A stretch of 64,000 bases of DNA from Neptuniibacter halophilus (GTDB taxonomy: Bacteria > Pseudomonadota > Gammaproteobacteria > Pseudomonadales > Balneatricaceae), in NCBI RefSeq assembly GCF_030295765.1, contig NZ_AP027292.1:3286001-3350000 (forward strand), in the 5' to 3' direction. This document shows, one piece after another, positions 16,314 through 26,307 of this stretch; within the stretch, counting starts at the first letter, position 1, and every line of letters begins with the position of its first letter. The notes under the pieces are model-generated. The model ran no database searches. It was not told where the DNA came from and saw only the letters and a program-made list of their open reading frames with translations. Both the position numbers and the translations under genes were made by a program.

Positions 16314-17720
16314 ATGAATAGTATGGTAATCAATCTGTTCTACCTGCTTTCCGCACTGCTGTTTGTGGTGGGCATTAAAGGGCTGACCCGGCCAAAAACC
16401 GCCACGCGGGGGAACCGTCTTGCGGCACTGGGTATGTTGCTGGCGATTGTGGTCACCCTGCTGGATAAGCAGGTGATTCGTTATGAACTGGTCGCTGCTG
16501 GCCTGCTGTTGGGCGCTGTGATCGGTGGTGTACTGGCGGTTAAAGTCCAGATGACCTCGATGCCACAGATGGTGGCCATCCTTAACGGTCTGGGTGGGGG
16601 CGCGTCACTTGGCGTGGCGGCTGCCAGTTATTTCAGCCTGCTGGCGCAGGGCAGTGAACTCTCCGGTTCAGCCATGCTGGTGGCCAACGCATCTATGATG
16701 CTGACGGTACTGATCGGCACCCTTACCTTCTCCGGCAGCGCGGTAGCCTTCGGCAAGCTTCAGGAAATTCTGCCCGGGCAGCCGATGGGCTTCAGCGGCA
16801 TAAAGTACATCAACCTGATGCTGCTGGTTGTTGCAGTCGCTACAGGCTGGATGCTGACCACCGGCCAGCTTGGCAGCGGGGGTTTTGTGTTGCTGGTGGC
16901 TGTGGCGCTGGTGCTGGGCGTCACGCTGGTAATGCCGATTGGTGGTGCGGATATGCCGGTGGTAATCGCCCTGCTGAACTCCTACTCAGGTATTGCGGCA
17001 GCCGCGGCCGGTTTCATCATGGGCAACAATGTCCTGATCGTTTCCGGCGCACTGGTCGGAGCCTCCGGAATTATCCTGACCCGGATTATGTGTGTGGCGA
17101 TGAACCGGTCACTGGCCAATGTACTGTTTGGCAAAATGGCCGAAGCGGATGGCAATACGATCGACGCCGATGAGGTCTACGCCGGAAAGGTGACCTCCTC
17201 AACACCGGATGAGGTGAGCATGCTGCTGGAAGATGCCGGGCGGGTGGTTATTGTACCGGGCTTTGGCATGGCGATGGCGCAGGCGCAGCACGCGGTGCGT
17301 GAACTGGCGGACACCCTGCAGAGTCGCGGTACGGTGGTGGAGTTTGCTATTCACCCGGTGGCCGGACGCATGCCGGGCCATATGAACGTACTGCTCGCGG
17401 AAGCAGAGGTGGAATATGACGCCATGAAGACCATGGAACAGTCCAACCCCAACTTCAGCAAAACCGATGTGGCGATCGTCATTGGTGCTAACGACGTGAC
17501 CAATCCAATGGCGCGCGAGGATAAAGGCAGCCCGATCTATGGTATGCCGATACTCGATGTGGATCAGGCGAGGAATGTAGTGATCGTCAAACGCAGCCTC
17601 AGCCCCGGCTTTGCCGGCCTGCCCAATCCGCTGTTCGCCAGAGATAATGCAGTGATGCTGTTTGGCGATGGTAAGCAGGCGATTATGGATCTGACTGCAG
17701 CGCTGCACGAAGCGGCCTGA
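16314..17720 (+). CDS. pntB: NAD(P) transhydrogenase beta subunit
   Basis: 468-residue subunit with an N-terminal membrane half (about nine helices, residues 5-265) and a C-terminal NADP(H)-binding domain III. Domain III shows 'VVIVPGFGMAMAQAQHAV' (about residues 309-326), 'FAIHPVAGRMPGHMNVLLAEA' broken over 344-364, and 'VIGANDVTNPMA' (about 390-401). It ends the pnt operon at a terminator. Confidence 0.95.
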   Translation: MNSMVINLFYLLSALLFVVGIKGLTRPKTATRGNRLAALGMLLAIVVTLLDKQVIRYELVAAGLLLGAVIGGVLAVKVQMTSMPQMVAILNGLGGGASLGVAAASYFSLLAQGSELSGSAMLVANASMMLTVLIGTLTFSGSAVAFGKLQEILPGQPMGFSGIKYINLMLLVVAVATGWMLTTGQLGSGGFVLLVAVALVLGVTLVMPIGGADMPVVIALLNSYSGIAAAAAGFIMGNNVLIVSGALVGASGIILTRIMCVAMNRSLANVLFGKMAEADGNTIDADEVYAGKVTSSTPDEVSMLLEDAGRVVIVPGFGMAMAQAQHAVRELADTLQSRGTVVEFAIHPVAGRMPGHMNVLLAEAEVEYDAMKTMEQSNPNFSKTDVAIVIGANDVTNPMAREDKGSPIYGMPILDVDQARNVVIVKRSLSPGFAGLPNPLFARDNAVMLFGDGKQAIMDLTAALHEAA

Positions 17721-17737
17721 ACAGGCAGAACGCAACT

Positions 17738-17775
17738 GCCCGGTTGGTGTGTACCGGCCGGGCTTTCCTGTTTTT
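17738..17775 (+). terminator. Terminator of the pnt operon
   Basis: 11-base-pair GC-rich stem with two G-T pairs (arms 17738-17748 and 17753-17763, GTGT loop) followed by TTTCCTGTTTTT. Confidence 0.7.
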
Positions 17776-17794
17776 AAAATGGGCAGATAAGACC

Positions 17795-18685
17795 ATGGAA
17801 ACGCAGCAGATCCGCGGAATCATCTACATGCTTCTGGCCATGCTACTGATCTCTGTGCAGGAAGCACTGGCGAAATATCTGGGTGAGCGTCTCCCGGTAG
17901 GGCAGGTGGTCTGGGCGCGCTACGTGGGGCACCTGTTTTTGATCTTCTGCTGGCTATGGCCCCGCTATGGCCGCAGTCTGATCCGCGCCGTTCAGCACCG
18001 GGTGCAGATCGGCCGCTCGCTGATCCTGCTGTTAGATACCTTACTGTTTTTCTATGGGCTGACGCTGCTCGGGCTGGCCGAAGCGACCGCGATCTTCTTT
18101 ACGGTTCCACTGCTGGTACTGCTGTTATCTGTCCCGCTGCTGGGAGAGCGTGTTACTGGCGGCGCGTTGCTGGCGATCCTGATCGGATTCGCCGGCACAC
18201 TGATCATTGTCCGGCCCGGCGGTTCCGCTACGCTGGATTCAACAGCATTGTCAGGCGCGCTCTGTATCTTCGGCTCTGCCTGCTGTGCTGCACTTTATAA
18301 CGTGACCACCCGTAAACTGGCCGAGCAGGACCCGGTGCAGGTTACGCTGTTTTTTACGGCGCTGGTAGGCACGCTGGCAACCACGCTTTATGTCCCTTTC
18401 ATCTGGGTGACGCCAACAGGAACCCTTGTCTGGTTGGCACTGACCTGCATCGGTTTTTTTGGTGGTATGGCCCATAGCCTGATGATTATCGCCCACAAAC
18501 ACGCCCGCGCTACCGCACTGGCCCCGTTTATGTATTCACAGATTATCTGGGCGCTGGCGCTCGGCTGGCTGCTGTTTAATGAACTACCCGATAAGCTCGC
18601 CTGGCTCGGTGGCAGCATCGTGATTCTCAGTGGTCTCTACCTGTTCTGGCAGGACTGGAGGCGGGTGAGGAAACAGCATGCTTAA
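17795..18685 (+). CDS. EamA/DMT-family transporter
   Basis: 296-residue inner-membrane protein with ten predicted helices forming the two EamA repeats (about residues 5-135 and 150-285). A GTG-initiated extension from 17744 would run through the pnt terminator and is rejected in favour of the ATG at 17795. Substrate unknown; family members export amino acids or other metabolites. It has its own strand-mate position after pnt but no RutR-type site before it, so its membership of the pyrimidine regulon is uncertain. Confidence 0.85.
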   Translation: METQQIRGIIYMLLAMLLISVQEALAKYLGERLPVGQVVWARYVGHLFLIFCWLWPRYGRSLIRAVQHRVQIGRSLILLLDTLLFFYGLTLLGLAEATAIFFTVPLLVLLLSVPLLGERVTGGALLAILIGFAGTLIIVRPGGSATLDSTALSGALCIFGSACCAALYNVTTRKLAEQDPVQVTLFFTALVGTLATTLYVPFIWVTPTGTLVWLALTCIGFFGGMAHSLMIIAHKHARATALAPFMYSQIIWALALGWLLFNELPDKLAWLGGSIVILSGLYLFWQDWRRVRKQHA

Positions 18686-18803
18686 CCCCCACTGTTTATT
18701 GACCTTTAAATAACCCTTGATGCGCCGGACGTATGGTAGGCGAGGGATTGATGAAGACGGTTCGTTAACTGACAAACCTGTTGGAAACGGTGTGGGGTAG
18801 AAG

Positions 18804-18830
18804 AATAAAAAAACAGCCCGGAGGCTGTTT
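18804..18830 (-). terminator. Terminator of NCS1 permease gene 1
   Basis: On the minus strand an 8-base-pair stem (arms 18811-18818 and 18823-18830, 4-base loop) is followed by seven T, 30 bases after the permease stop. Confidence 0.85.
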
Positions 18831-18860
18831 GAGATAAACCTGTGGTGAAGAACCCGGTCG

Positions 18861-20369
18861 TTAAGGGTTCTCGGCCACTAGCTGACTGCGCTCAACGGAA
18901 TAAGGTACGGTGCGGGTGCTGAGCCAGTAGATCAGCCCGCCGAGCAGTGAGCCGGTGAACCAGCCGTACTGGTAGAACCAGTTGAGTTCGCCGGTGAGCA
19001 GGGCAAACAGGGTCAGGGTGACCGGAACAAAGAACGCAGTCAGGCCGTGACGGTTAAAACCGCTGTAGGCACCGTGAGTCGAGTAGAGTTCGACCAGTTC
19101 AAACTGCTGTCGGCGTACCACAAAATAATCGGTAATCATAATGCCCGCGATGGGGCCCAGCAGCGAGGAGTAGCCCAGCAGCCAGCCACTGTACATCGCT
19201 TCTACACTGACATCGGATTCGATCATGCCCAGCTTTTTGAGCAGCTCCCAGCCCATCAGCAGAATACCGATCAGGCCGGTCAGCAATACACCACGGGTCT
19301 GGTTGATCTTCCTGGGCGCAATATTCTGAAAGTCATTGGTGGGGGAAACGATATTCGCCGCTGTGTTGGTCGAGAGGGTCGCAACAATGATGATCAGCAT
19401 AGCGATCACCACCCAGACCGGGCTGTCGATTTTGCCGATCAGGGTAACCGGATCAGAGATGGTCTCGCCAACCAGTGCCGGGGACGCGGCAGTCATTACT
19501 ACACCCAGTGCCGCAAAAAAGAACATGGTCAGAGGCAGACCGATGGTCTGGCCGATAATCTGGTCTTTCTGCGAACGAACGTAACGGCTGAAATCAGGAA
19601 TGTTCAGCGAGAGGGTCGCCCAGAACCCCACCATCGCGGTCACACCGGCAAAGAAGTAACCCCAGAAGGAGGCTTCTTCCGGGCGGTTGGCGGGAATTGC
19701 CAACAGCGCTTCGTAGGAGATTTTCGGGCTGGCCCAGAGCATCAGGCCGATACCGACACCCAGTAAGAGCGGGGCGGCCAGGGTTTCCATCAGTTTGATC
19801 GACTCAGCTCCGCGGATCACGATATACAGGTTGAGTGCCAGAAACAGAAAGAAACCGATCACCTCGCCGGTGCCTCCGAGACTTTCCCAGCCCGGCAGGA
19901 TATTCGACAGCAGGATATGGATCGCCAGCCCGCCAAACAGGGTCTGAATACCAAACCAGCCGCAGGCAACCAGCGCCCTGATCAGACAGGGGATATTCGA
20001 GCCCAGAACGCCGAAAGAGGAGCGAAGAACCACCGGGAACGGCACGCCAAATTTGGTGCCGGGAAAAGCGTTCAGGGTCAGAGGAATCAGAACAATAATG
20101 TTGGCAATCAGAATTGCCATCAACGCTTCCATGACTGACAGGCCGAAATAGGCAGTCAGCACGCCTCCCAGCGTGTAAGTCGGGACACAGATCGCCATGC
20201 CAACCCAGAGGGCCGCGACATTCCACAGGTTCCAGTTCCGTTCTTGTACCCGCGTCGGGGCGATATCCGCATTATAGTGCTGGCTCTGTTCCAGATCGGA
20301 GCCGGGGCTGAGTTCGTAGAACTCACCCATCTTCAGCATGGTTGAGGGTTGGTTAGTGGCGTGCGTCAT
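18861..20369 (-). CDS. NCS1-family permease, copy 1 (uracil/hydantoin-type)
   Basis: 502-residue membrane protein with 12 helices of the nucleobase:cation symporter 1 family (allantoin, hydantoin, uracil or dihydropyrimidine). Family marks include 'WNVAALWVGMAICVPTYTLG' (about residues 48-67), 'GTKFGVPFPVVLRSSFG' and 'NIPDFSRYVRSQKD'. It is nearly the same protein as copy 2 at 23409-24911, differing mainly in the first 40 and last 90 residues. The ATG at 20369 has AGAGGATC just upstream. A degenerate RutR-type site lies 63 bases upstream. It should import pyrimidine bases or their reduced or ring-opened products; two copies may differ in specificity or affinity. Confidence 0.92.
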   Translation of the reverse strand: MTHATNQPSTMLKMGEFYELSPGSDLEQSQHYNADIAPTRVQERNWNLWNVAALWVGMAICVPTYTLGGVLTAYFGLSVMEALMAILIANIIVLIPLTLNAFPGTKFGVPFPVVLRSSFGVLGSNIPCLIRALVACGWFGIQTLFGGLAIHILLSNILPGWESLGGTGEVIGFFLFLALNLYIVIRGAESIKLMETLAAPLLLGVGIGLMLWASPKISYEALLAIPANRPEEASFWGYFFAGVTAMVGFWATLSLNIPDFSRYVRSQKDQIIGQTIGLPLTMFFFAALGVVMTAASPALVGETISDPVTLIGKIDSPVWVVIAMLIIIVATLSTNTAANIVSPTNDFQNIAPRKINQTRGVLLTGLIGILLMGWELLKKLGMIESDVSVEAMYSGWLLGYSSLLGPIAGIMITDYFVVRRQQFELVELYSTHGAYSGFNRHGLTAFFVPVTLTLFALLTGELNWFYQYGWFTGSLLGGLIYWLSTRTVPYSVERSQLVAENP

Positions 20370-20431
20370 AAATGATCCTCTGAAGCAGTCTCAACAAAGT
20401 TTCCTTAGCATCTGCAGGGGATATGCCAAAA

Positions 20432-20449
20432 TTTTACCTAATGGAAAAA
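20432..20449. promoter_or_regulatory. Degenerate RutR-type operator before NCS1 copy 1
   Basis: TTTTACCTAATGGAAAAA has a perfect left half and one mismatch (GGAAAA for GGTAAA) in the right half. It is 63 bases before the permease start on the minus strand. The left part is close to the site at 32386-32403 (TTTTACCTAATGG in both). Confidence 0.55.
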
Positions 20450-20598
20450 TTAATGATCTTTATGAAGTTAATTCATTGTTTTATATGGGTTAATAAAATT
20501 GGTTAGGGTGGGGTGGAGCTGAAGTATGCTCCCGGAGCCGGTAGCAGATGAACCGTTTAAGGGCGAAATGCATCAGGCTGGTGCGTGCAGTATTGTTA

Positions 20599-20620
20599 AT
20601 TGTATCCTTTGGGATACAAT
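20599..20620. promoter_or_regulatory. Operator of the higBA-like toxin-antitoxin operon
   Basis: Perfect inverted repeat with 9-base arms ATTGTATCC and GGATACAAT around TTTG, six bases before the toxin ATG. The arm sequence with TGTATCC/GGATACA is the kind of site bound by HigA-like antitoxins to repress their own operon. Confidence 0.75.
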
Positions 20621-20626
20621 TGATGT

Positions 20627-20920
20627 ATGTCTGACCTGATGATTACAGTGAATGAATACGTTGATGAAAATGGCAGAAGCCCTTATGCCGATTGGTTGGG
20701 GAGCTTACGCGATGTCAGAGCCAAGGCTCGTATCATTCTGCAGATAGATAAAATGGAGCTCGGTTTATTCGGAGATGTGCAGCCTGTTGGTGATGGGCTT
20801 AGTGAGTTACGTATTCACTATGGCCCGGGCTACAGGGTGTACTTCGCCAAAGAAGGTCAAACAATTTATTTGTTACTCTGTGGCGGTAATAAATCCAGCC
20901 AGTCCAGAGATATAAAGTAA
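20627..20920 (+). CDS. higB: RelE/HigB-type toxin
   Basis: 97-residue RelE/ParE-fold protein of the 'putative addiction module killer' group, probably a ribosome-dependent mRNA nuclease. Visible family marks are 'SPYADWLGSLRD' (about residues 19-30), 'GLSELRIHYGPGYRVYF' (about 58-74) and 'LLLCGGNKSSQSRDI' at the end. The toxin gene precedes the antitoxin gene, the HigBA order. The pair sits between the two near-identical permease genes. No RNA-cleavage activity can be proven from sequence. Confidence 0.87.
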   Translation: MSDLMITVNEYVDENGRSPYADWLGSLRDVRAKARIILQIDKMELGLFGDVQPVGDGLSELRIHYGPGYRVYFAKEGQTIYLLLCGGNKSSQSRDIK

Positions 20921-20960
20921 GCCAAAAAGTTCTGGAAAGACCATAAACGGAGAAGTAGGT

Positions 20961-21269
20961 ATGGCGCGTAATGTGAGAACTACACACAATGAGCAGTTGC
21001 GTGACCCGGATATTGCGGCTGAATATTTAAACGAAGCCCTGCGTGATGGGGATGCTGCTGTCATTCTGATGGCACTTAGAAATCTGGCAGAGGCTCAGGA
21101 AGATGGTATTTCAGGTCTCGCAAAGCGCTCGAGTTTAGGGCGTGAAAGTATGTATAAGATGCTTTCGGCTAACGGAAATCCGAAGCTGTCTAGTTTTACT
21201 CAGTTAATACATGGGCTGGGGCTTCGTCTGAAGGTTGAATCAATTAGCGATCAAAGAACGGTGAGCTGA
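20961..21269 (+). CDS. higA: HigA-like antitoxin (XRE-type)
   Basis: 102-residue antitoxin with a helix-turn-helix around 'GISGLAKRSSLGRESMYKML' (about residues 50-69). Its N-terminal 'HNEQLRDPDIAAEYLNEAL' matches the addiction-module antidote family. AGAAGTAGG lies just upstream of the ATG. It follows the toxin after 40 bases and probably binds the palindrome at 20599-20620. Confidence 0.86.
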   Translation: MARNVRTTHNEQLRDPDIAAEYLNEALRDGDAAVILMALRNLAEAQEDGISGLAKRSSLGRESMYKMLSANGNPKLSSFTQLIHGLGLRLKVESISDQRTVS

Positions 21270-21294
21270 AAACCAGCCTGTGTTGTTGATGTTA

Positions 21295-21320
21295 CTTCCC
21301 CCCGACAATACCGGGGGAAG
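21295..21320. terminator. Hairpin between convergent higA and DMT gene
   Basis: 8-base-pair stem (arms 21295-21302 and 21313-21320) between convergent genes. No T-run on either side, so terminator function is moderate. Confidence 0.45.
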
Positions 21321-21351
21321 CCCAGGGATGAGTTCATATAGAGCTGTCTGA

Positions 21352-21795
21352 TCAGAACCGGTGGGTCAGATACGCGCCGACGCCGACCAGAACCAGCCCG
21401 GCAATGCGCGTCAGGCTGGTTTCGGACACTTCATAACCCGCCAGACCGAAGTGATCCAGCAGGACTGCTGTGACCAGTTGACCGCCGATCACCAGCGCGA
21501 CCAGCGTGGAGGCACCGAGTTTTGGCGCGAACATCGCCATGGCGGTAACAAAGAATGCGCCCAGCAGGCCGCCTATCCAGGCCCAGGCGGGTGCGTCTTT
21601 CAACTGAATCATGCTGGGTGTGGTGGTACGCAGGGCCATGTTCACGGCGATCAGAGCCACACAACCAATCATAAACGAGATAGCGGAGGCCCAGAGTGCG
21701 CTGCCGCTGAATCGTGCGAGGTGGGAGTTGATACCCGCCTGCAGTGGCAGCATTGCACCTGCCAGAAGAACCACACAGACACCGATCAGATACAT
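21352..21795 (-). CDS. DMT-family membrane protein (YdcZ/DUF606 type)
   Basis: 147-residue inner-membrane protein with five helices, half the size of a full EamA transporter, typical of the DUF606 group ('LPLQAGINSHLARFSGSALW', about residues 17-36). It lies downstream of hydA on the same strand but beyond a strong terminator (21811-21840). Substrate unknown. Confidence 0.82.
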   Translation of the reverse strand: MYLIGVCVVLLAGAMLPLQAGINSHLARFSGSALWASAISFMIGCVALIAVNMALRTTTPSMIQLKDAPAWAWIGGLLGAFFVTAMAMFAPKLGASTLVALVIGGQLVTAVLLDHFGLAGYEVSETSLTRIAGLVLVGVGAYLTHRF

Positions 21796-21810
21796 TATCC
21801 CACTCCTTGA

Positions 21811-21840
21811 ATTTAAAAAGGGGTCAGCGTAGACCCCTTT
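21811..21840 (-). terminator. Terminator of hydA
   Basis: Perfect 9-base-pair stem (arms 21817-21825 and 21832-21840, 6-base loop); on the minus strand it continues into TTTTTAAAT. It is 22 bases past the hydA stop. Confidence 0.85.
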
Positions 21841-21861
21841 ATCTTGCTTATGTCAGAACAT

Positions 21862-23340
<1,479 letters not shown>

Positions 23341-23375
23341 TCACTGTCTGCAGATAGGGTAATTAACAGGGTATG

Positions 23376-23397
23376 GGCCCCGTGCTGGCACGGGGCC
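23376..23397. other. Strong hairpin between NCS1 copy 2 and hydA
   Basis: Perfect 10-base complementary arms (23376-23385 and 23388-23397) with a minimal loop, all GC-rich, between two genes of the same probable transcript. There is no T-run, so an mRNA-processing or partial-termination role that sets the ratio of permease to hydA is more likely than a full stop. Confidence 0.6.
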
Positions 23398-23408
23398 GGG
23401 CAGAGCGG

Positions 23409-24911
23409 TCAGTCGTTCTGCGGTACCAGTTGAGACACCGGTACGCTGCTGGTGCGGGCGATCAGCCAGTAGATCAGGCCACCGGCAATGGAACCGGTAA
23501 ACCAGCCATACTGATAGAACCAGTTCAGTTCACCGGTCAGCAGGGAAAAGACGGTCAGGGCAACCGGCAGGGCGAAGGCGATCATGCCGTTCATATTAAA
23601 GCCGGAATAGCAGCCGTTGGTCAGATACAGGTCGGGCAGACTCAGGTGCTGACGTTTGATAACAAAGTAATCGACGATCATGATTCCGGCGATCGGCCCC
23701 AGCAGGGAGGAATAGCCAAGTAACCAGCCGCTGTACATCGCTTCAACACTGACATCGGATTCGATCATGCCCAGCTTTTTCAGCAGCTCCCAGCCCATCA
23801 GCAGGACACCGATCAGACCGGTGAGCAAAACACCACGGGTCTGGTTGATCTTTTTCGGTGCGATGTTCTGGAAGTCATTGGTAGGGGAAACGATGTTCGC
23901 TGCGGTGTTGGTGGAGAGGGTCGCGATGATAATCAGGATCATAGCGATCACTACCCAGAACGGGCTGTCGATCTTACCGATCAGCGTGACCGGATCAGAA
24001 ATCGTTTCACCAACCAGCGAGGTCGATGCGGCGGTCAGCACGACACCCAGCGCAGCAAAGAAAAACATGGTCAGGGGCAGGCCGATGATCTGTCCGGAGA
24101 TCTGATCTTTCTGCGAACGCACGTAACGGCTGAAGTCGGGAATATTCAGGGACAACGTTGCCCAGAAGCCGACCATCGCGGTAACGCCAGCGGCAAAGTA
24201 GCCGAAGAATGAAGCGCCTTCCGGACGGTTAGCCGGCATGGCCAGCAGGGCTTCGTAGGAGATTTTCGGGCTGGCCCACATCATCAGGCCAATACCGACT
24301 GCCAGCAGCAGAGGGGCGGCCAGTGTCTCCAGAATCTTGATCGATTCTGCACCCTTGATCACGATATACAGGTTCAGGACGAGGAAGATGAAGAAACCGA
24401 TCACCTCGCCGGTACCGCCGAGGGATTCCCATCCCGGCAGCAGATTAGAGAACAGTATATGAATCGCCAGACCACCAAACATGGTCTGAATACCAAACCA
24501 GCCGCAGGCGACCAGCGCACGGATCAGACAGGGGATATTGGAGCCGATCATGCCAAAGGATGAGCGCAGCAATACCGGGAAGGGGATACCAAATTTAGTG
24601 CCAGGGAAGGCGTTCAGCGTGAGGGGGATAAGGACGATGATATTGGCGATCAGAATCGCCATCAGGGCTTCAACAACCGATAATCCGAAGTAGGCGGTCA
24701 GTACACCACCAAGGGTGTAGGTCGGTACGCAGATGGCCATGCCCACCCAAAGGGCTGCTACGTTCCATACATTCCAGGTTCGCTCTTTTACTTGGGTAGG
24801 CGCGATGTCATCGTTGTAATGACTGCTGTTCTGTATGGTTGAATCGGTTCTGAGTTCGTAGAACTCCCCCACTTTCACCGCGGATGCAGAGTCTGCTGAT
24901 CCAGTCTTCAT
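23409..24911 (-). CDS. NCS1-family permease, copy 2 (uracil/hydantoin-type)
   Basis: 500-residue, 12-helix nucleobase:cation symporter 1 protein, closely similar over almost its whole length to copy 1 at 18861-20369. The core from 'WNVWNVAALWVGMAICVPTY' to 'GELNWFYQYGWFTGS' is nearly unchanged. It is directly upstream of hydA, and two RutR-type sites lie 85 and 134 bases upstream. It is therefore the permease most clearly tied to dihydropyrimidinase expression. Substrate may be uracil, thymine, dihydropyrimidines or hydantoin; sequence does not decide. Confidence 0.93.
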   Translation of the reverse strand: MKTGSADSASAVKVGEFYELRTDSTIQNSSHYNDDIAPTQVKERTWNVWNVAALWVGMAICVPTYTLGGVLTAYFGLSVVEALMAILIANIIVLIPLTLNAFPGTKFGIPFPVLLRSSFGMIGSNIPCLIRALVACGWFGIQTMFGGLAIHILFSNLLPGWESLGGTGEVIGFFIFLVLNLYIVIKGAESIKILETLAAPLLLAVGIGLMMWASPKISYEALLAMPANRPEGASFFGYFAAGVTAMVGFWATLSLNIPDFSRYVRSQKDQISGQIIGLPLTMFFFAALGVVLTAASTSLVGETISDPVTLIGKIDSPFWVVIAMILIIIATLSTNTAANIVSPTNDFQNIAPKKINQTRGVLLTGLIGVLLMGWELLKKLGMIESDVSVEAMYSGWLLGYSSLLGPIAGIMIVDYFVIKRQHLSLPDLYLTNGCYSGFNMNGMIAFALPVALTVFSLLTGELNWFYQYGWFTGSIAGGLIYWLIARTSSVPVSQLVPQND

Positions 24912-24995
24912 TTTACTTCCTCTTATTCTTATTCTGGCGAAGCTCGGTGAGAACTTCTGAGTTTATTAAGAGTGCTGTTAACGGTTTATTAAATT

Positions 24996-25011
24996 TTTAC
25001 CGTGTGGTCAA
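24996..25011. promoter_or_regulatory. RutR-type operator 1 before NCS1 copy 2-hydA
   Basis: Reads TTGACCACACGGTAAA on the minus strand, the direction of the permease gene, so the TTGACC half is on the upstream side where a -35 box would be. Confidence 0.65.
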
Positions 25012-25044
25012 TATAAAGCGACATTTTTGCCTTGGCAAATATTT

Positions 25045-25060
25045 TTGTCCATTTGGTAAA
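25045..25060. promoter_or_regulatory. RutR-type operator 2 before NCS1 copy 2-hydA
   Basis: TTGTCCATTTGGTAAA on the plus strand, one mismatch in the left half. It lies 49 bases from the first site. Confidence 0.6.
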
Positions 25061-25173
25061 AATAAATTCATTCTCCTTTTACATAAATAATTCGGGCATA
25101 AATGTTGCTATTTTCTATAAAAGTGGCGCATTCCGTAATGGGCGAATAAGTCAGGGTGCGCTGTCAGTTTTAT

Positions 25174-26097
25174 TCAGGCGGCCTGTAGCTGGATCTGCAA
25201 TACATCAAGAAAATTCGCCAGAATCAGGTTCGGTGCCAGGTCTTTCCGGGTGATGGCCGCGTAGGGCGTGACAAAATTAAACCGTTCCGGCTGAAGCGGT
25301 TTCATCATCCCGCGGTCGACCCACTTCTGTGCAAAATGAGTGGGCAGATAGCCGATATAACAGCCTGTTAAAATCAGAAATGCGACCCCTTCCCGGTCGG
25401 AGGCTTTGGCCCCTTTCTGAAACGGCTGGAAGTGACTTTTGACCTCCGCTGATTGCTGGTAGGAGGGGAATACCACATCACACTGGGCGATCAGTTCTTC
25501 GGAGAGCTCATCAGGGGTGTAGTGGAAGAGGGGATGTTCGCGGCTGCAGTAGAGGTGAGATTGTTCGTCGTAGAGGTGTATGTAGCGGAGGTTGGGATTA
25601 TGGCCGACCACCGGGGCGACGCCGGTTTGTATTCTGCCATCGAGCGTGGCTTTGATGACATCGATCGCTGGTATCATCTCGATGTTGATATTTACCTCCG
25701 GCGCCCGGGCTTTAAGCTGCTTCAGTGAATCGGTGATAAACATACCGGGCAGGGTCACCAGGCAATCGGTGATGCCGATATCGAGATCGCCTTTCAGCTC
25801 CGAGTGAATACTGTTGATCTGCCGCTGAAACTCCTGATGGGAGGAGAGCAGTTGCAGCGTGGCCAGATAGACCTGCTCGCCCTCATCGGTCAGTGAAAAG
25901 CCACTGCGCCCCCGGTTACAGAGTTTGAGCGACAGTCTTTGCTCCAGATCTGATATCGCCAGACTGATCGCTGCGCGGCTGATGTTGAGTTCTGACTCGG
26001 CAGCCGAGAACCCCCCACAACTGACCACCGCTCTGAATATTTTCAGCATGCGGATATCAGCGCCCGCAATATGTCCCACAATCTTTTTTTTCGTCAT
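25174..26097 (-). CDS. LysR-family transcriptional regulator
   Basis: 307-residue LysR regulator with an N-terminal winged helix ('MLKIFRAVVSCGGFSAAESE' region, about residues 17-36, then 'NISRAAISLAISDLEQRL') and a C-terminal co-inducer domain. The ATG at 26097 has GAGG three to eight bases upstream; a GTG at 26103 overlaps that site. It is divergent from the aminotransferase gene, with the shared 210-base region carrying RutR-type sites, so it probably controls beta-alanine breakdown. The natural inducer might be beta-alanine or a semialdehyde, which is a guess from position. Confidence 0.87.
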   Translation of the reverse strand: MTKKKIVGHIAGADIRMLKIFRAVVSCGGFSAAESELNISRAAISLAISDLEQRLSLKLCNRGRSGFSLTDEGEQVYLATLQLLSSHQEFQRQINSIHSELKGDLDIGITDCLVTLPGMFITDSLKQLKARAPEVNINIEMIPAIDVIKATLDGRIQTGVAPVVGHNPNLRYIHLYDEQSHLYCSREHPLFHYTPDELSEELIAQCDVVFPSYQQSAEVKSHFQPFQKGAKASDREGVAFLILTGCYIGYLPTHFAQKWVDRGMMKPLQPERFNFVTPYAAITRKDLAPNLILANFLDVLQIQLQAA

Positions 26098-26156
26098 ATG
26101 CACCTCACTCGCCCGTTCGGGCCGGAATTACAAACTGATCACAGAATATACTTAAT

Positions 26157-26195
26157 TTTACCGTTTGGTAAGTATTTGCTTGACTGAAGGTAAGA
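26157..26195. promoter_or_regulatory. RutR-type operators between LysR and aminotransferase genes
   Basis: TTTACCGTTTGGTAAG (26157-26172) is a near-perfect site. A second, one-mismatch version, TTGACTGAAGGTAA, follows at 26180-26193. Both lie in the divergent promoter region and could affect either gene. Confidence 0.65.
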
Positions 26196-26307
26196 TCTTT
26201 TGGATTTATTCACCCTGAGGCGTAACCGAAGATGAAATTCATGAATGCTCATTAGCGAACACTGAAAACCGCCACGGGCATACCTGACATCGACTGAGGA
26301 ACAAGCC

